From contig NZ_BOOF01000027.1 in NCBI RefSeq assembly GCF_016863095.1, forward strand, positions 62,001-126,000: a stretch of DNA of 64,000 nucleotides, read 5' to 3'. Shown here one piece after another: positions 1 to 8,304 of the stretch. The DNA comes from Microbispora siamensis. Lineage in GTDB: Bacteria; Actinomycetota; Actinomycetes; Streptosporangiales; Streptosporangiaceae. Positions within the stretch are counted from its first letter, which is position 1, and every line of letters begins with the position of its first letter. Both the position numbers and the translations under genes were made by a program. Under the pieces are notes generated by a model. That model had not been told where the DNA came from and ran no database searches. It saw nothing but the letters and a program-made list of their open reading frames with translations.

Positions 1-691
1 TGCCGTCGTGCAGGTCGCGTTCGATCCGGCGGCGTTCCGCGTCGGCGGCCTCGATCACCTCGGCCCGGCTCTCCCGCAGCGTCTTCACCCGCCGGGCCAG
101 CTCGTCTTTCACGCTGGGACCGAGCAGCGCACGCGCCGCGACCGCGTCGAGCGCGGTGATCCCCCGAAGCAGCCACGGCACCACCACGAACAACGCGAGC
201 GCGGCCGCCGCGGGCAGGGAGGCGGTCCAGCCGCCTCCGGCCATCAGGAGTTGCACCGCGACGATGACCGCGACCAGGCACGCCGACCACGCCACGGCCC
301 CGCTCAGGAAGCCCACCGCACCGATCAGGGGCCCGATCGCCAGGTGATAGGCGATCTGCCGCCACAGGCTGCCCGATCGCGCCTGCAGGAGAAGCCGTCT
401 GGCCGGGCTCCCGTCCCGGGGGAGACGCGGCGGCGGGGGGATGTCCAGGTCGAGAAAGGCGGCGAACCGGGAGCGCTGCAGCGAGGTGAGCAGCGGCACC
501 GTCCAGGTGAGGATCAGCAGCGCGACCAGGGGGACGACGACTGTCCACGCCAGTGCTATCGACAGCGCGCCCAGCCCCAAGATCGCTGCCATCGAGATGA
601 GCGCGATCGGGACGCCCGTCGTCAGGTGGATGGTACGGAGCCAGGTCGGCGACGACCAGTGGCCGCGAATCCGGTCCCAGGGGGTGATCAT
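1..691 (-). CDS. Sensor histidine kinase, N-terminal part (runs off left edge)
   Basis: First 230 codons of a two-component sensor kinase; the C-terminal kinase part lies beyond the window. The ATG at 691 follows an in-frame TGA. The N-terminal ~170 residues are strongly hydrophobic with several membrane segments (for example MAAILGLGALSIALAWTVVV, and later IGPLIGAVGFLSGAVAW and AAALALFVVVPWLL). The visible part ends in ERRRIERDLHDG, the phospho-acceptor box of HisKA_3 (NarL-type) kinases, with His at about residue 227. Its partner would be a LuxR/NarL-type response regulator, presumably just outside the window. A 20-bp palindrome 56 nt upstream of the start recurs upstream of the next gene, which suggests shared control. 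Family assignment is firm; the signal sensed is unknown. Confidence 0.85.
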   Translation of the reverse strand, partial: MITPWDRIRGHWSSPTWLRTIHLTTGVPIALISMAAILGLGALSIALAWTVVVPLVALLILTWTVPLLTSLQRSRFAAFLDLDIPPPPRLPRDGSPARRLLLQARSGSLWRQIAYHLAIGPLIGAVGFLSGAVAWSACLVAVIVAVQLLMAGGGWTASLPAAAALALFVVVPWLLRGITALDAVAARALLGPSVKDELARRVKTLRESRAEVIEAADAERRRIERDLHDG

Positions 692-747
692 GCGTCAACC
701 CTAGAGAGCGGCACGGCTCGACGAAATGACCCGGATATCACGGAAAA

Positions 748-767
748 AGGTGAGGTAAACCCCACCT
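748..767 (-). promoter_or_regulatory. Palindromic operator, copy 1
   Basis: The plus strand reads AGGTGAGGTAAACCCCACCT, an imperfect palindrome (AGGTGrGGTnnACCyCACCT). It ends 56 nt upstream of the sensor kinase ATG. A 19/20 identical copy lies at 2379-2398, 57 nt upstream of the hydrolase gene, in the same orientation. ATGACC also occurs exactly 22 nt from the motif start in both copies. Inference: binding site for the cognate response regulator. Confidence 0.55.
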
Positions 768-827
768 CTTCCCGCGTCGCGGCCTGAGCAGGAGCAGCGT
801 ATGGGCCGCTTTTCTGGCGTCTCATCA

Positions 828-2321
828 CTACCGGGGCGAGCAGAGGGTGCCTGCGGGAGGCAACGTCAGCTTTGTCAGATACCGGTCGGCGTACCCCGTC
901 ACGCACGGGTCCTTCGCCCGCAGGTAGACGACGTGGACGGAGCCGTCATAGCGGACGGTGACCGAGCCCGGGATCCTGCTCACCAGGAGCTCGGTGACCG
1001 GAAAGTCGCGGTCGCCGCCGAGTCCCAGTGCAGGGGGCAGGCCGGCCGGCAGGGGGCGAGGCGGGTTCACCGGCCGATCCTGCCAGCCGGAGCAGGCCAG
1101 GGCCTCCAGCCCGATGCCGACCCCGCCGCCGAAGTCGTGGGAGATCCGCTCGCTGTAACGGCGGTCGCTGACGAGCGCCTCGTACCCCAGCCTGACCAGG
1201 CCATCCGGGCACCTGGTCGCCGCCGCGCCCGGCGAGCTCCAGCTGGCGGAGATGCCCAGGATCTGCTCGCCGAACCAGGCGAAGTCGCCCTTGCTCGCCT
1301 TGAGCAGCGCGTCGGCGAACTCCGGTGCCTTCTCCGGAATGGGGAGGACCATCCGGGCCAGGGCCTTGAGGTGCAGATCGGTCAGTCTGATCTCGCCCAG
1401 CCGGGCGGAGGCGTACGTGACGGGCCTGCGGCCGGTGCTCGTGATCAGTTCGCGCCAGAGCTTGCGCACGTTCCGCCCTCGCAGGGCGCACGCGTCGTCA
1501 CCGGCGCACCAGGTGGTGAAGCGCTTGAACGCCGTCTCAGTGGCGCGCAGTTGCGCGCGTTCCATACCGCGCCAGCCCACCGTCGCGTCGGGCGTGCTGT
1601 CGAAGACCATGGCACGGACGCGCCCCGGGTAGAGCCGCGCGTAGGCGGCGGCCGGAACCCCACCGTAGGAGAAGGCCAGCATGGTGAGTCTGTCCTGGCC
1701 GAGGGCGATGCGGATCGCCTCCATGTCCCTGGCCACCGAGTCCGAGTCCAGATGGTCGGCCAGACCGGTCATGTCGTCCTGGCGGCATCGATCGACCAGG
1801 CGTTCGAGGGCGGCGGCCTGGGCCTCGTATGCGGCGCGGTCACGCGGGTCGTTGAGTGGCAGCCCGGGAACTGCGCAGGAGGGCGGCAGATAGCGCCCCG
1901 CCGTGCTGGTGCGCGGGTTGTAGCCGACGACATCGAAGTGCTTGCGCAACTTCGTGAAGGACTCCGGAGTCGAGGAAAGGACGCCCTGGATCCCCGGACC
2001 GCCGTCGGACACGACGAGAACGCTGCCGAGGCGGAGCGACGGATCGGCGGCGGGCAGCCGGGCGAGCTCCAGCTTGATCGTGGTTCTACCCGGCGCGGAC
2101 CAGTCCACCGGCACCTCGATCGTGGTGCATTCCATCTCCGCCGGCCCCTGGCCCCCAGGGCACGCCCTCCAGGTGAGGGTCGGCGCGGTCTGAGCCGCTG
2201 CCGGCAGTACGGCCAGGCCCAGGAGCGCGGACAGGGCCGGCAGGGCGATCGGCAAGGTCTTCACCCGGCGTGCGGAGCGGACCGGCGTCGGTCTGACCGG
2301 CTGTTTCGTTCGGTTTGTCAT
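828..2321 (-). CDS. Exported alpha/beta hydrolase, tripeptidyl-aminopeptidase (TAP) family
   Basis: 497-residue secreted hydrolase resembling the actinomycete SlpD/SlpE/Tap peptidases that release N-terminal peptides or hydrolyse small esters. An N-terminal Arg-rich region and a hydrophobic stretch ending in AVLPAAAQT form a Sec signal peptide (about residues 1-43). The nucleophile elbow AFSYGG places the catalytic Ser near residue 218. The C-terminal part ([17 protein letters not shown]...VHVVYL) matches the TAP-like C-terminal domain with its catalytic His. ATG 2321 is preferred because the signal peptide follows it directly; longer upstream reading has no RBS. The upstream palindrome shared with the sensor kinase suggests regulation by that two-component system. 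The exact substrate is unknown. Confidence 0.85.
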   Translation of the reverse strand: MTNRTKQPVRPTPVRSARRVKTLPIALPALSALLGLAVLPAAAQTAPTLTWRACPGGQGPAEMECTTIEVPVDWSAPGRTTIKLELARLPAADPSLRLGSVLVVSDGGPGIQGVLSSTPESFTKLRKHFDVVGYNPRTSTAGRYLPPSCAVPGLPLNDPRDRAAYEAQAAALERLVDRCRQDDMTGLADHLDSDSVARDMEAIRIALGQDRLTMLAFSYGGVPAAAYARLYPGRVRAMVFDSTPDATVGWRGMERAQLRATETAFKRFTTWCAGDDACALRGRNVRKLWRELITSTGRRPVTYASARLGEIRLTDLHLKALARMVLPIPEKAPEFADALLKASKGDFAWFGEQILGISASWSSPGAAATRCPDGLVRLGYEALVSDRRYSERISHDFGGGVGIGLEALACSGWQDRPVNPPRPLPAGLPPALGLGGDRDFPVTELLVSRIPGSVTVRYDGSVHVVYLRAKDPCVTGYADRYLTKLTLPPAGTLCSPR

Positions 2322-2378
2322 GCGCTCACCGTAGAGATCACGATCGGCCCGGTGACATGACCGAGGCATCCCAAAGCA

Positions 2379-2398
2379 AGGTGAGGCAAACCCCACCT
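2379..2398 (-). promoter_or_regulatory. Palindromic operator, copy 2
   Basis: AGGTGAGGCAAACCCCACCT on the plus strand, one base different from the copy at 748-767, and placed 57 nt upstream of the hydrolase ATG (56 nt in the other case). Same orientation and same distance argue for a functional site rather than chance. Confidence 0.55.
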
Positions 2399-2598
2399 TC
2401 GCACCTGCGCCCACCCCCGCTGGAACCCCGAGGCTGTGGCAGAAGAACGGCAAGCTCAAGGGCAAGCAGCCCAAGCTGCCCGAGCCGGCGCCGCTACGCC
2501 AGGGGGCATCCACCTTGACCTGCCCAGCCACGTAGTCGCCCCCAGCCTTGGGCACGTCCTCCCGGCGCGGGAACGCGCCTCCTCGAAGAACTTCGGTA

Positions 2599-3786
2599 TC
2601 AGAGCGAACTGCGCGGCGACGACGTCCTCGCGCCGGTCCTCCCGGCCCTTTGCGCCACCAGGGCCGGGCCCGCCACCGCGAACGCCAGCGCCACCAGCAG
2701 CGCGCTGACCCACGGCGCGGACCGGTAGCCCAGCCCCGCGCCGATGGCGAGCCCACCCAGCAGGGGCCCCGCGGTCGCGCCCACGTTGAAGGCGGCGGTC
2801 GCGAACGAGCCGCCGAGGGACGGCGCGTCGGACGCCGCGTAGAGCGCCCGCGTGATCAGGGTGGAACCGACGGCGAACGACAGCGTGCCCTGCACGAAGA
2901 CGAGCACGAACACGGCCGCCGCGTCGCCCGCGGCGACGCCGAACACGACCCAGCCGGCCAGCAGGGCCAGGCCGCCGGGCACCAGCAGCCACATCGGCCG
3001 CCTGTCCGCCATCCGGCCGCCGATCGACACCCCCACGAACGACCCCAGGCCGAAGAGCGCCAGCAGCACCGGCACCCACTGCCGGCCGTACCCGCCGACG
3101 TCGGTGACCACCGGAGCGAGATAGGTGAAGGTGCAGAAGGTGGCGCCGTTCACCAGCGCGCCGAGCAGCAGGGTCACGAGCAGCCGGGGCCGGCGCAACG
3201 CCCGGAGCTCCCGCCGCGCGCCGGGCACGGCCGCGTCCGGCGGCGTGGCCGGAACGGCGCACGCGACCGCGACGACGGCCGGCATCGAGACCAGCGCCAC
3301 CGCCCAGAACGCCGAGCGCCAGCCCCACACCTGGCCGAGCACGGCCCCGGCCGGCACCCCGGCGACGCACGCGAGCGTGATCCCGCCGAGCAGTACGGAG
3401 GCGGCCCGGCCCTTGGCGCCGGGCCCGGCCATGGCGGTCGCCGTCGCGAGACCCACGGCCAGGAACCCGGCGTTGGCCAGCGCTCCGGCGACGCGGGCGG
3501 CCAGCAGAACGCCGAAGCTGGTGGTGACCGCGCCGGCCACGTGCACGAGCATGAAGACGGTCAGGAAGACCAGCAGCGCCCGCCGTCTCGGCCACCGCAG
3601 GCTGAGGACGGCCGTGAGCGGCGCGCCCACGATCATTCCCACGGCGAAGGCCGACGTCAGCGCCCCGGCGGCCGGGACGGACACCTGCAGGTCATGGGCG
3701 ATGTCGGGCACCAGGCCCGACAGCATGAACTCGGACGTCCCCTGGGCGAAGACCGCCAGTCCGAGCATGTAGATGGCGATTGGCAT
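2599..3786 (-). CDS. MFS efflux transporter, Cmx/CmrA chloramphenicol-exporter type
   Basis: 395-residue, 12-helix drug/proton antiporter of the DHA1 group. The opening (MPIAIYMLGLAVFAQGTSEF, then MLSGLVPDIAHDLQVSVPAAG) and the motif RWPRRRAL closely match actinobacterial Cmx/CmrA chloramphenicol exporters. ATG 3786 was chosen because this family begins at MP(I/F)A and GGAG sits just upstream; an in-frame extension to 3906 has no family similarity. Cmx proteins export chloramphenicol, but many genomic homologues have no tested substrate, so the drug is inferred. It stands alone between the TAP hydrolase and the FolP2 homologue on the same strand. Confidence 0.85.
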   Translation of the reverse strand: MPIAIYMLGLAVFAQGTSEFMLSGLVPDIAHDLQVSVPAAGALTSAFAVGMIVGAPLTAVLSLRWPRRRALLVFLTVFMLVHVAGAVTTSFGVLLAARVAGALANAGFLAVGLATATAMAGPGAKGRAASVLLGGITLACVAGVPAGAVLGQVWGWRSAFWAVALVSMPAVVAVACAVPATPPDAAVPGARRELRALRRPRLLVTLLLGALVNGATFCTFTYLAPVVTDVGGYGRQWVPVLLALFGLGSFVGVSIGGRMADRRPMWLLVPGGLALLAGWVVFGVAAGDAAAVFVLVFVQGTLSFAVGSTLITRALYAASDAPSLGGSFATAAFNVGATAGPLLGGLAIGAGLGYRSAPWVSALLVALAFAVAGPALVAQRAGRTGARTSSPRSSL

Positions 3787-4248
3787 GACACTCCACACCG
3801 CGTCGTAAGAGGTCGCGAAGGATCGCGAAAGGTCGATGAGGACGCGGCGAGCCACGGCGGACACAGCCGGACGACCAGGAGCGCCCAGCCGGGCACACGG
3901 GACCACCGCGCGAGAGAACCCGGGGCCCGGCGGCGGAAGCGCCGCATGACGACGCCGACCGTGCGCGAGGCCCGGGGAAACGGCCCGTACGACGGTGATT
4001 CGGTGACAGGCGCCGCACGGCCGCGCTGCAACGGGCGCGGCGGCTCAGCGGTGCGAGGAATCAGCCACCGAATGACCGGTGGCTAGCGTCTCGACGCCTC
4101 GGGGCTCGACATGGCCGACACGTTAGTCACGGCGCGAGCGCCCTGTCCACCGTTTTGATCACGGCCCGCCGCACGGGCGGTCGTCCCGGCGGAAGGGCGA
4201 GGACACCGGGCCCTGCCGGAAACCTGCCAGGACTCTGCTGGGAGCGGG
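3787..4248. other. Gene-free stretch (462 bp)
   Basis: Lies between the MFS gene start and the end of the FolP2 homologue. It should contain the MFS promoter. I see a direct repeat of TCGCGAA near 3815-3830 and a small GCGGCG/CGCCGC hairpin near 3931-3945, but no convincing ORF, leader peptide, RNA gene or terminator. Confidence 0.5.
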
Positions 4249-5130
4249 TCAGGACGGCGCGCCGCCGAGGCGGGCGACGACCGCGAGAGCCGTACGGGCG
4301 CTCGCCGCGTCGTGGACGCGGAACACCCGGGCGCCCTGCAGCGCCGACACGGCGAGCGTGGCGAGCGTGCCCGCGTGGCGCTCCTCCACGGGCAGGCCGC
4401 CCAGCGTCTCGCCGACGAAGTCCTTGTTGGAGACGGCCACCAGCACCGGCCAGCCGGTGGCGGTCAGCTCGCCGAGCCGCCTGCTGACCTCCAGCGAGTG
4501 CCAGGTGTTCTTGCCGAAGTCGTGAGCCGGATCGATCAGGATCGCGTCGCGGCGGACTCCCGCGGCGACCGCGCGCTCGGCGAGGTCTGTCGTGTACGCG
4601 ACCACGTCGGCCACCACGTCGTCGTAGGCGATGCGGTGCGGCCGGGTGCGCGGCTCCACCCGCCCGGCGTGCGCGCACACCAGGCCGATGCCGTACGCCG
4701 CGGCGACCTCGGCGAGCTTGGGGTCCACGCCGCCCCAGGTGTCGTTGAGCAGGTCGGCTCCGGCTTCGGCGACGACCTCGGCGACCTCCGACCGCCAGGT
4801 GTCGACGCTGATGATCACGTCGGGGTGCCGGTCGCGCACCGCGGCGACGACCTCCGCCACGCGGCGTATCTCCTCGGCCGGATCGACCTCCGTGCCGGGA
4901 CCTGCCTTCACGCCTCCGATGTCCACGATGTCCGCCCCCTGCTCGATCTGGCGGGAGGCGGCGTCGACCGCGGCGGAGAAGGCGTAGGTCGATCCCCTGT
5001 CGTAGAAGGAGTCGGGGGTCCGGTTGACCACGGCCATGACCGCGAAGTCGCCGGGGCCGAAGGCGCGGCCGCGCAGGCGCAGGACGGCCGGCAGGCCGGG
5101 CGCCTCGGCGGGCATCGGCAGAGTGGACAT
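4249..5130 (-). CDS. folP: Dihydropteroate synthase homologue, FolP2 subgroup
   Basis: 293-residue TIM-barrel protein of the pterin-binding (DHPS) family. Blocks seen: MAVVNRTPDSFYDRG, ISVDTWRSEVA, DLLNDTWGGVDP, ILIDPAHDFGKNT. True DHPS has an NxTPDSFSDGG loop and a GGESTRPG p-aminobenzoate loop; here they read NRTPDSFYDRG and GGVKAGPG. This is the pattern of mycobacterial FolP2 (Rv1207 type), which is reported not to replace FolP1. It is therefore likely a paralogue with another or lost activity rather than the housekeeping folate enzyme. It sits 86 bp downstream of, and on the same strand as, the LysR gene. Confidence 0.88.
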   Translation of the reverse strand: MSTLPMPAEAPGLPAVLRLRGRAFGPGDFAVMAVVNRTPDSFYDRGSTYAFSAAVDAASRQIEQGADIVDIGGVKAGPGTEVDPAEEIRRVAEVVAAVRDRHPDVIISVDTWRSEVAEVVAEAGADLLNDTWGGVDPKLAEVAAAYGIGLVCAHAGRVEPRTRPHRIAYDDVVADVVAYTTDLAERAVAAGVRRDAILIDPAHDFGKNTWHSLEVSRRLGELTATGWPVLVAVSNKDFVGETLGGLPVEERHAGTLATLAVSALQGARVFRVHDAASARTALAVVARLGGAPS

Positions 5131-5216
5131 CGCCGCCAGCGTACTAGGTCGACGTCGTCCCCTCGCGTGCCCGCCGGAAGCAGAGCCGTGGAACGGTCCA
5201 ATCGCACGGCATGCGA

Positions 5217-6086
5217 TCACGCCGCGGAGCCGCCCTCGGCCAGGGCCACGAAATCCTGCGCCATCGCGGGCAGCCGCCGCCGGGCGTGCACGACCGCGAT
5301 GATCTTCCGGAGCGAGGGATCGAGCGAGCGGACCACCAGGCCGGCCCTGGCCGCCTGCTCGGCCATGCCCCGATACCACAGCAGCGAGGCCCGCCCCTCC
5401 CGTACGGTCCGCAGCCAGCCCCGGCGCTCGTCGGACTCGACGGCCGGGATCGGGCGGACGCCGTGCGTGGCGAAGATCTGGTCGAACTCCCTGCGGCGGG
5501 GGCTGCCGGGGGCGGGCAGCACCAGCCGCATGCGGTCGAGCCGGGCCACGGGGACGGGGTCGGGCAGGTCGAGGCCGGGCGGGGAGATCAGCACGATCTC
5601 CTGGCGTTCGAGCGGGTGGCTCACCAGGTCGGTGGGCACCGGGAGGTCGGTCAGCCCGAGATCGGCGCGCTGCTCGCGGACCGCGCTGACCACCCCCTCC
5701 CGGCCCTCGCACCGCACGATGTGCACCCGGATCCCCGGATGCTCGGCGGCGTAGGCGGGCAGCAGGCGCCCGGCGAGACCGGGCTCCAGGCTCGGCGTGG
5801 ACGCGATCCGCAGTTCGGCGCCGGAGGAGTTGCCCTGCGTCGCGAGGGCCTCGATCTCGGCCACCGCGTCGAGGGCCTCACGGGCCAGCTTCACGACCCG
5901 GCGTCCCTGGGCCGTCACGACGACCCCGCGGCCCGAGCGCGCGAAAAGCGTCATTCCGAGTTCACGTTCCAGATCGCGTATCGCGCGGGACAGAGCGGGC
6001 TGCGCGATATAGAGCGATCTGGCGGCATCGGTCATGGTGCGGTGCTCCGCAGTGGCGACCACGTAACGGAGCTGCTGCAGATTCAT
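5217..6086 (-). CDS. LysR-family transcriptional regulator
   Basis: 289 residues. The N-terminal winged helix-turn-helix (MNLQQLRYVVATAEHRTMTD, then AARSLYIAQPALSRAIRDLE) is followed by a periplasmic-binding-protein-like effector domain (residues ~90-285, LRIASTPSLEPGLAGRLLP onward). LysR regulators bind small molecules and often control a neighbouring or divergent gene. Here the divergent neighbour is the metallopeptidase gene at 6238 and the downstream same-strand neighbour is the FolP2 homologue. The effector is unknown. Confidence 0.9.
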   Translation of the reverse strand: MNLQQLRYVVATAEHRTMTDAARSLYIAQPALSRAIRDLERELGMTLFARSGRGVVVTAQGRRVVKLAREALDAVAEIEALATQGNSSGAELRIASTPSLEPGLAGRLLPAYAAEHPGIRVHIVRCEGREGVVSAVREQRADLGLTDLPVPTDLVSHPLERQEIVLISPPGLDLPDPVPVARLDRMRLVLPAPGSPRRREFDQIFATHGVRPIPAVESDERRGWLRTVREGRASLLWYRGMAEQAARAGLVVRSLDPSLRKIIAVVHARRRLPAMAQDFVALAEGGSAA

Positions 6087-6237
6087 GCGAAAAACGCTAG
6101 GGCAGACGAGCCCGGCGATTCCGGAACATCGCAGAGATCACGTCGGTCGATTACACATCGTGCCCGGCATCTGCTACATCCGTGATGGATGAGAAAACAG
6201 TATTCTTTTGCCCCAAATCCACAAAGGGGGCAATGTC

Positions 6238-8220
6238 GTGGCGCAGCAGTACCCTCCCCAGGAGCCACCGGGGGAGAGTTCTCCCTATTCCGGGCCGCCG
6301 TATTCGCCGCAACCGGAGGCTGCGCCCGGCTCACCGGACGCACCGCGGTCTCCTGGCGCGGCGCCTGGACCGTACGGTCAGCCGGGGTGGGGCGGACCTG
6401 AGGGCGGCGCGTGGCAGCCGGGGCCCGGCGGGGCTCCCTACCCGCCGCCACAGCCGCAGAACGGTTCCAACGGTCCCCAGGCGCCGGGAGGCCGGTATTA
6501 CGGCGGCCCCTATCCGCCAGGTGGACACCCCCAGGGCCCGGCCGCGTACCCGCAGAACGCCCCGTCCCACGGCCCGGCCCAGCCGGCGAACGTCTCGCCG
6601 CAGGGCGGTCCCCATCCTTCCGGCGCGCCGTACGGCGCGGTTCCCGGCGTGCCGCAGGGCGGCGCCGCCTACCCGCCGAACGGCCCATACCCGGGCGGGA
6701 CGCCCTATCCGCCCGGTGGCCAATTCCAGGATGCGCGGTTCCAGGGCGGTGCGCAGTTCCAGGGCGGTACGCAGTTCCAGGGCGGTGCCGGGCCACAGCC
6801 GCAGCCGCAGGCCCCGGCGTGGCCGAACGCGCAGCCCCCCTCTCACGCGGAGCCCTACGCGCAGTCCTACGCGCCCCCGCCGTCCCCCGCCGCTCCGGCG
6901 GGCCCGCCTCCCGGCACTGCGTACGGGCCGCCGAACGGGGCGGCGGGCCACCCGGGAGGCCAGGCGTACGCGCCGGGCGGGCTCGCGTACCCGCAGGGCG
7001 TCCCGGCATCGCCGGGGAACACGGCGGCCCCATCGCAGGGCATGCCGTTCCAGGCGGCGCCACCCCAGGCACCGCCACACTCGCCGCCGCAGGCACCACC
7101 CCAGCCGGCACCGGCCCAGGGGACGCCGTTCCAGGTGCCGCCGCCGCAGGCACCGCCTCAGACGCCGCCGCAGGGGACGGGGTGGGCGCCGCAGCCTCCG
7201 CCTCCCCCGCGCGGGCCTGCCGCCCCCTATCCGCCGCCCGCCTGGCGCCCGCCCCGCCGCAAGTCCGGCGCGGGGGCGGTCGTCGGCGCGCTCATGGGCG
7301 TGCTGGCGCTGGTCTTCGTGCTCGTCGTGGTCGTGAGCGCGCTGGCCGGCCTGTCGCACCGCGACGAATCGGTCTCGCCGGTCGCGATTCCGACCTTCAC
7401 CTTCTCGCCGTTCCCCTCCGACGAAGCCACCAGGGACACCGAACCGACCCGGAAGCCCACCTCGAAGCCGACGTCGCAGCCCACGACGCGGCCGACTCCG
7501 GTGCTCAACCGCACGACGAAGAACAACACCGTCTATCGGGCCGGGTCGCTGGCGAAGACGAACTGCCGGGCCGGGAACGCCAGCATCTACAACCACGCCC
7601 AGTTCAAGGCACTGATCCTCAAGACCGGCGCCTGCATGGGCAAGGCGTGGGCGCCGGCGCTGGAGCGGGTCGGGATCGACTGGAGCCCGCCGAAGTACAT
7701 GATCGCGGCCCGCAAGGGCAGGGGCGCGTGCGGCGACTATCCCTCCCCCGGCAGCAACGTGCCCTACTACTGCCCGAGCAACGCCACGATCTACGCCTCC
7801 ACCTCGGCCATGGCGAGGGAGTACGGCTCGCTCGGGTCGTGGAACGGGATCATCATCAGCATGATGGCCCACGAGTACGGCCACCACATCCAGAACCTGT
7901 CGGGCATCTCCGACTCCTGGTGGCGGCAGACGCTCGACTCCGGCTCACGCAGCGGCAAGATGGCCCTCAGCCGCCGGCACGAACTGCAGGCGACGTGCTT
8001 CGGCGGCATGTTCATGCGGTCGGTCGCCGCCTCGTATCCGATCGACGCCACCCGGCGCAACACGCTCCTGTGGGCGTACAGCCACCTGGGCGACCAGCCG
8101 GGAGGGCCGCGCGACCACGGGAACACGCGCAGCAACGCCGCCTGGTTCCGTCAGGGGTACACCCGCCCGATGGCCTACCAGTGCAACACCTGGGTCGTCG
8201 GCTCCAGTTCCGTGTCGTGA
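6238..8220 (+). CDS. Membrane-anchored neutral zinc metallopeptidase (YpfJ-like) with long Pro/Gly/Gln-rich cytoplasmic tail
   Basis: 660 residues. Residues 1-~340 are low-complexity Pro/Gly/Gln/Ala, with FQGG repeats. A transmembrane segment (about 347-372, GALMGVLALVFVLVVVVSAL) follows a basic RPPRRKSG stop-transfer. The outside part holds a putative-neutral-zinc-metallopeptidase domain: HEYGHHIQ (His545, Glu546, His549), with a further zinc-ligand Glu probably in RRHELQATCFGG. GTG 6238 is preferred over TTG 6208 because AAAGGGGG sits 7 nt upstream. Such Pro-rich tails are common on actinomycete envelope proteins and may mediate protein contacts. Substrate unknown. The next gene, an LCP wall enzyme, is on the same strand. 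Confidence 0.85.
   Translation: MAQQYPPQEPPGESSPYSGPPYSPQPEAAPGSPDAPRSPGAAPGPYGQPGWGGPEGGAWQPGPGGAPYPPPQPQNGSNGPQAPGGRYYGGPYPPGGHPQGPAAYPQNAPSHGPAQPANVSPQGGPHPSGAPYGAVPGVPQGGAAYPPNGPYPGGTPYPPGGQFQDARFQGGAQFQGGTQFQGGAGPQPQPQAPAWPNAQPPSHAEPYAQSYAPPPSPAAPAGPPPGTAYGPPNGAAGHPGGQAYAPGGLAYPQGVPASPGNTAAPSQGMPFQAAPPQAPPHSPPQAPPQPAPAQGTPFQVPPPQAPPQTPPQGTGWAPQPPPPPRGPAAPYPPPAWRPPRRKSGAGAVVGALMGVLALVFVLVVVVSALAGLSHRDESVSPVAIPTFTFSPFPSDEATRDTEPTRKPTSKPTSQPTTRPTPVLNRTTKNNTVYRAGSLAKTNCRAGNASIYNHAQFKALILKTGACMGKAWAPALERVGIDWSPPKYMIAARKGRGACGDYPSPGSNVPYYCPSNATIYASTSAMAREYGSLGSWNGIIISMMAHEYGHHIQNLSGISDSWWRQTLDSGSRSGKMALSRRHELQATCFGGMFMRSVAASYPIDATRRNTLLWAYSHLGDQPGGPRDHGNTRSNAAWFRQGYTRPMAYQCNTWVVGSSSVS
6733..6786 (+). 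repeat. Three tandem 18-bp coding repeats (xQFQGG)
   Basis: Three in-frame 18-bp units (6733, 6751, 6769) encode ARFQGG, AQFQGG, TQFQGG in the disordered tail of the metallopeptidase. Likely replication-slippage expansion; copy number may vary between strains. Confidence 0.8.
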
Positions 8221-8304
8221 TCGGCCCTCTGATTTACGTCTACCTTGTCCGGATATGGGGGTTAGAATCCCTAGCCACAGCTTCGGAGGAGAGAGCGGTG
8301 AACC

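Noticed and set aside
1-691. Apparent frameshift in the sensor kinase near 415-440
   Set aside because: Re-reading the C-run in GTCTCCCCCGGGAC showed the frame is continuous from ATG 691 to the window edge.
801-2360. Long plus-strand ORF opposite the TAP hydrolase
   Set aside because: Arg/Gly/Pro-rich translation without domains; it is the antisense shadow of a high-GC gene with a clear catalytic motif.
2400-2598. Possible gene or transposase remnant between the TAP and MFS genes
   Set aside because: Short peptides such as WQKNGKLKGKQPKLPE look non-random, but no family is recognisable and both strands are interrupted.
3787-4030. Leader peptide controlling the Cmx-like gene by attenuation
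   Set aside because: No short ORF with RBS plus alternative hairpins found; the open frame here overlaps the MFS gene as a shadow.
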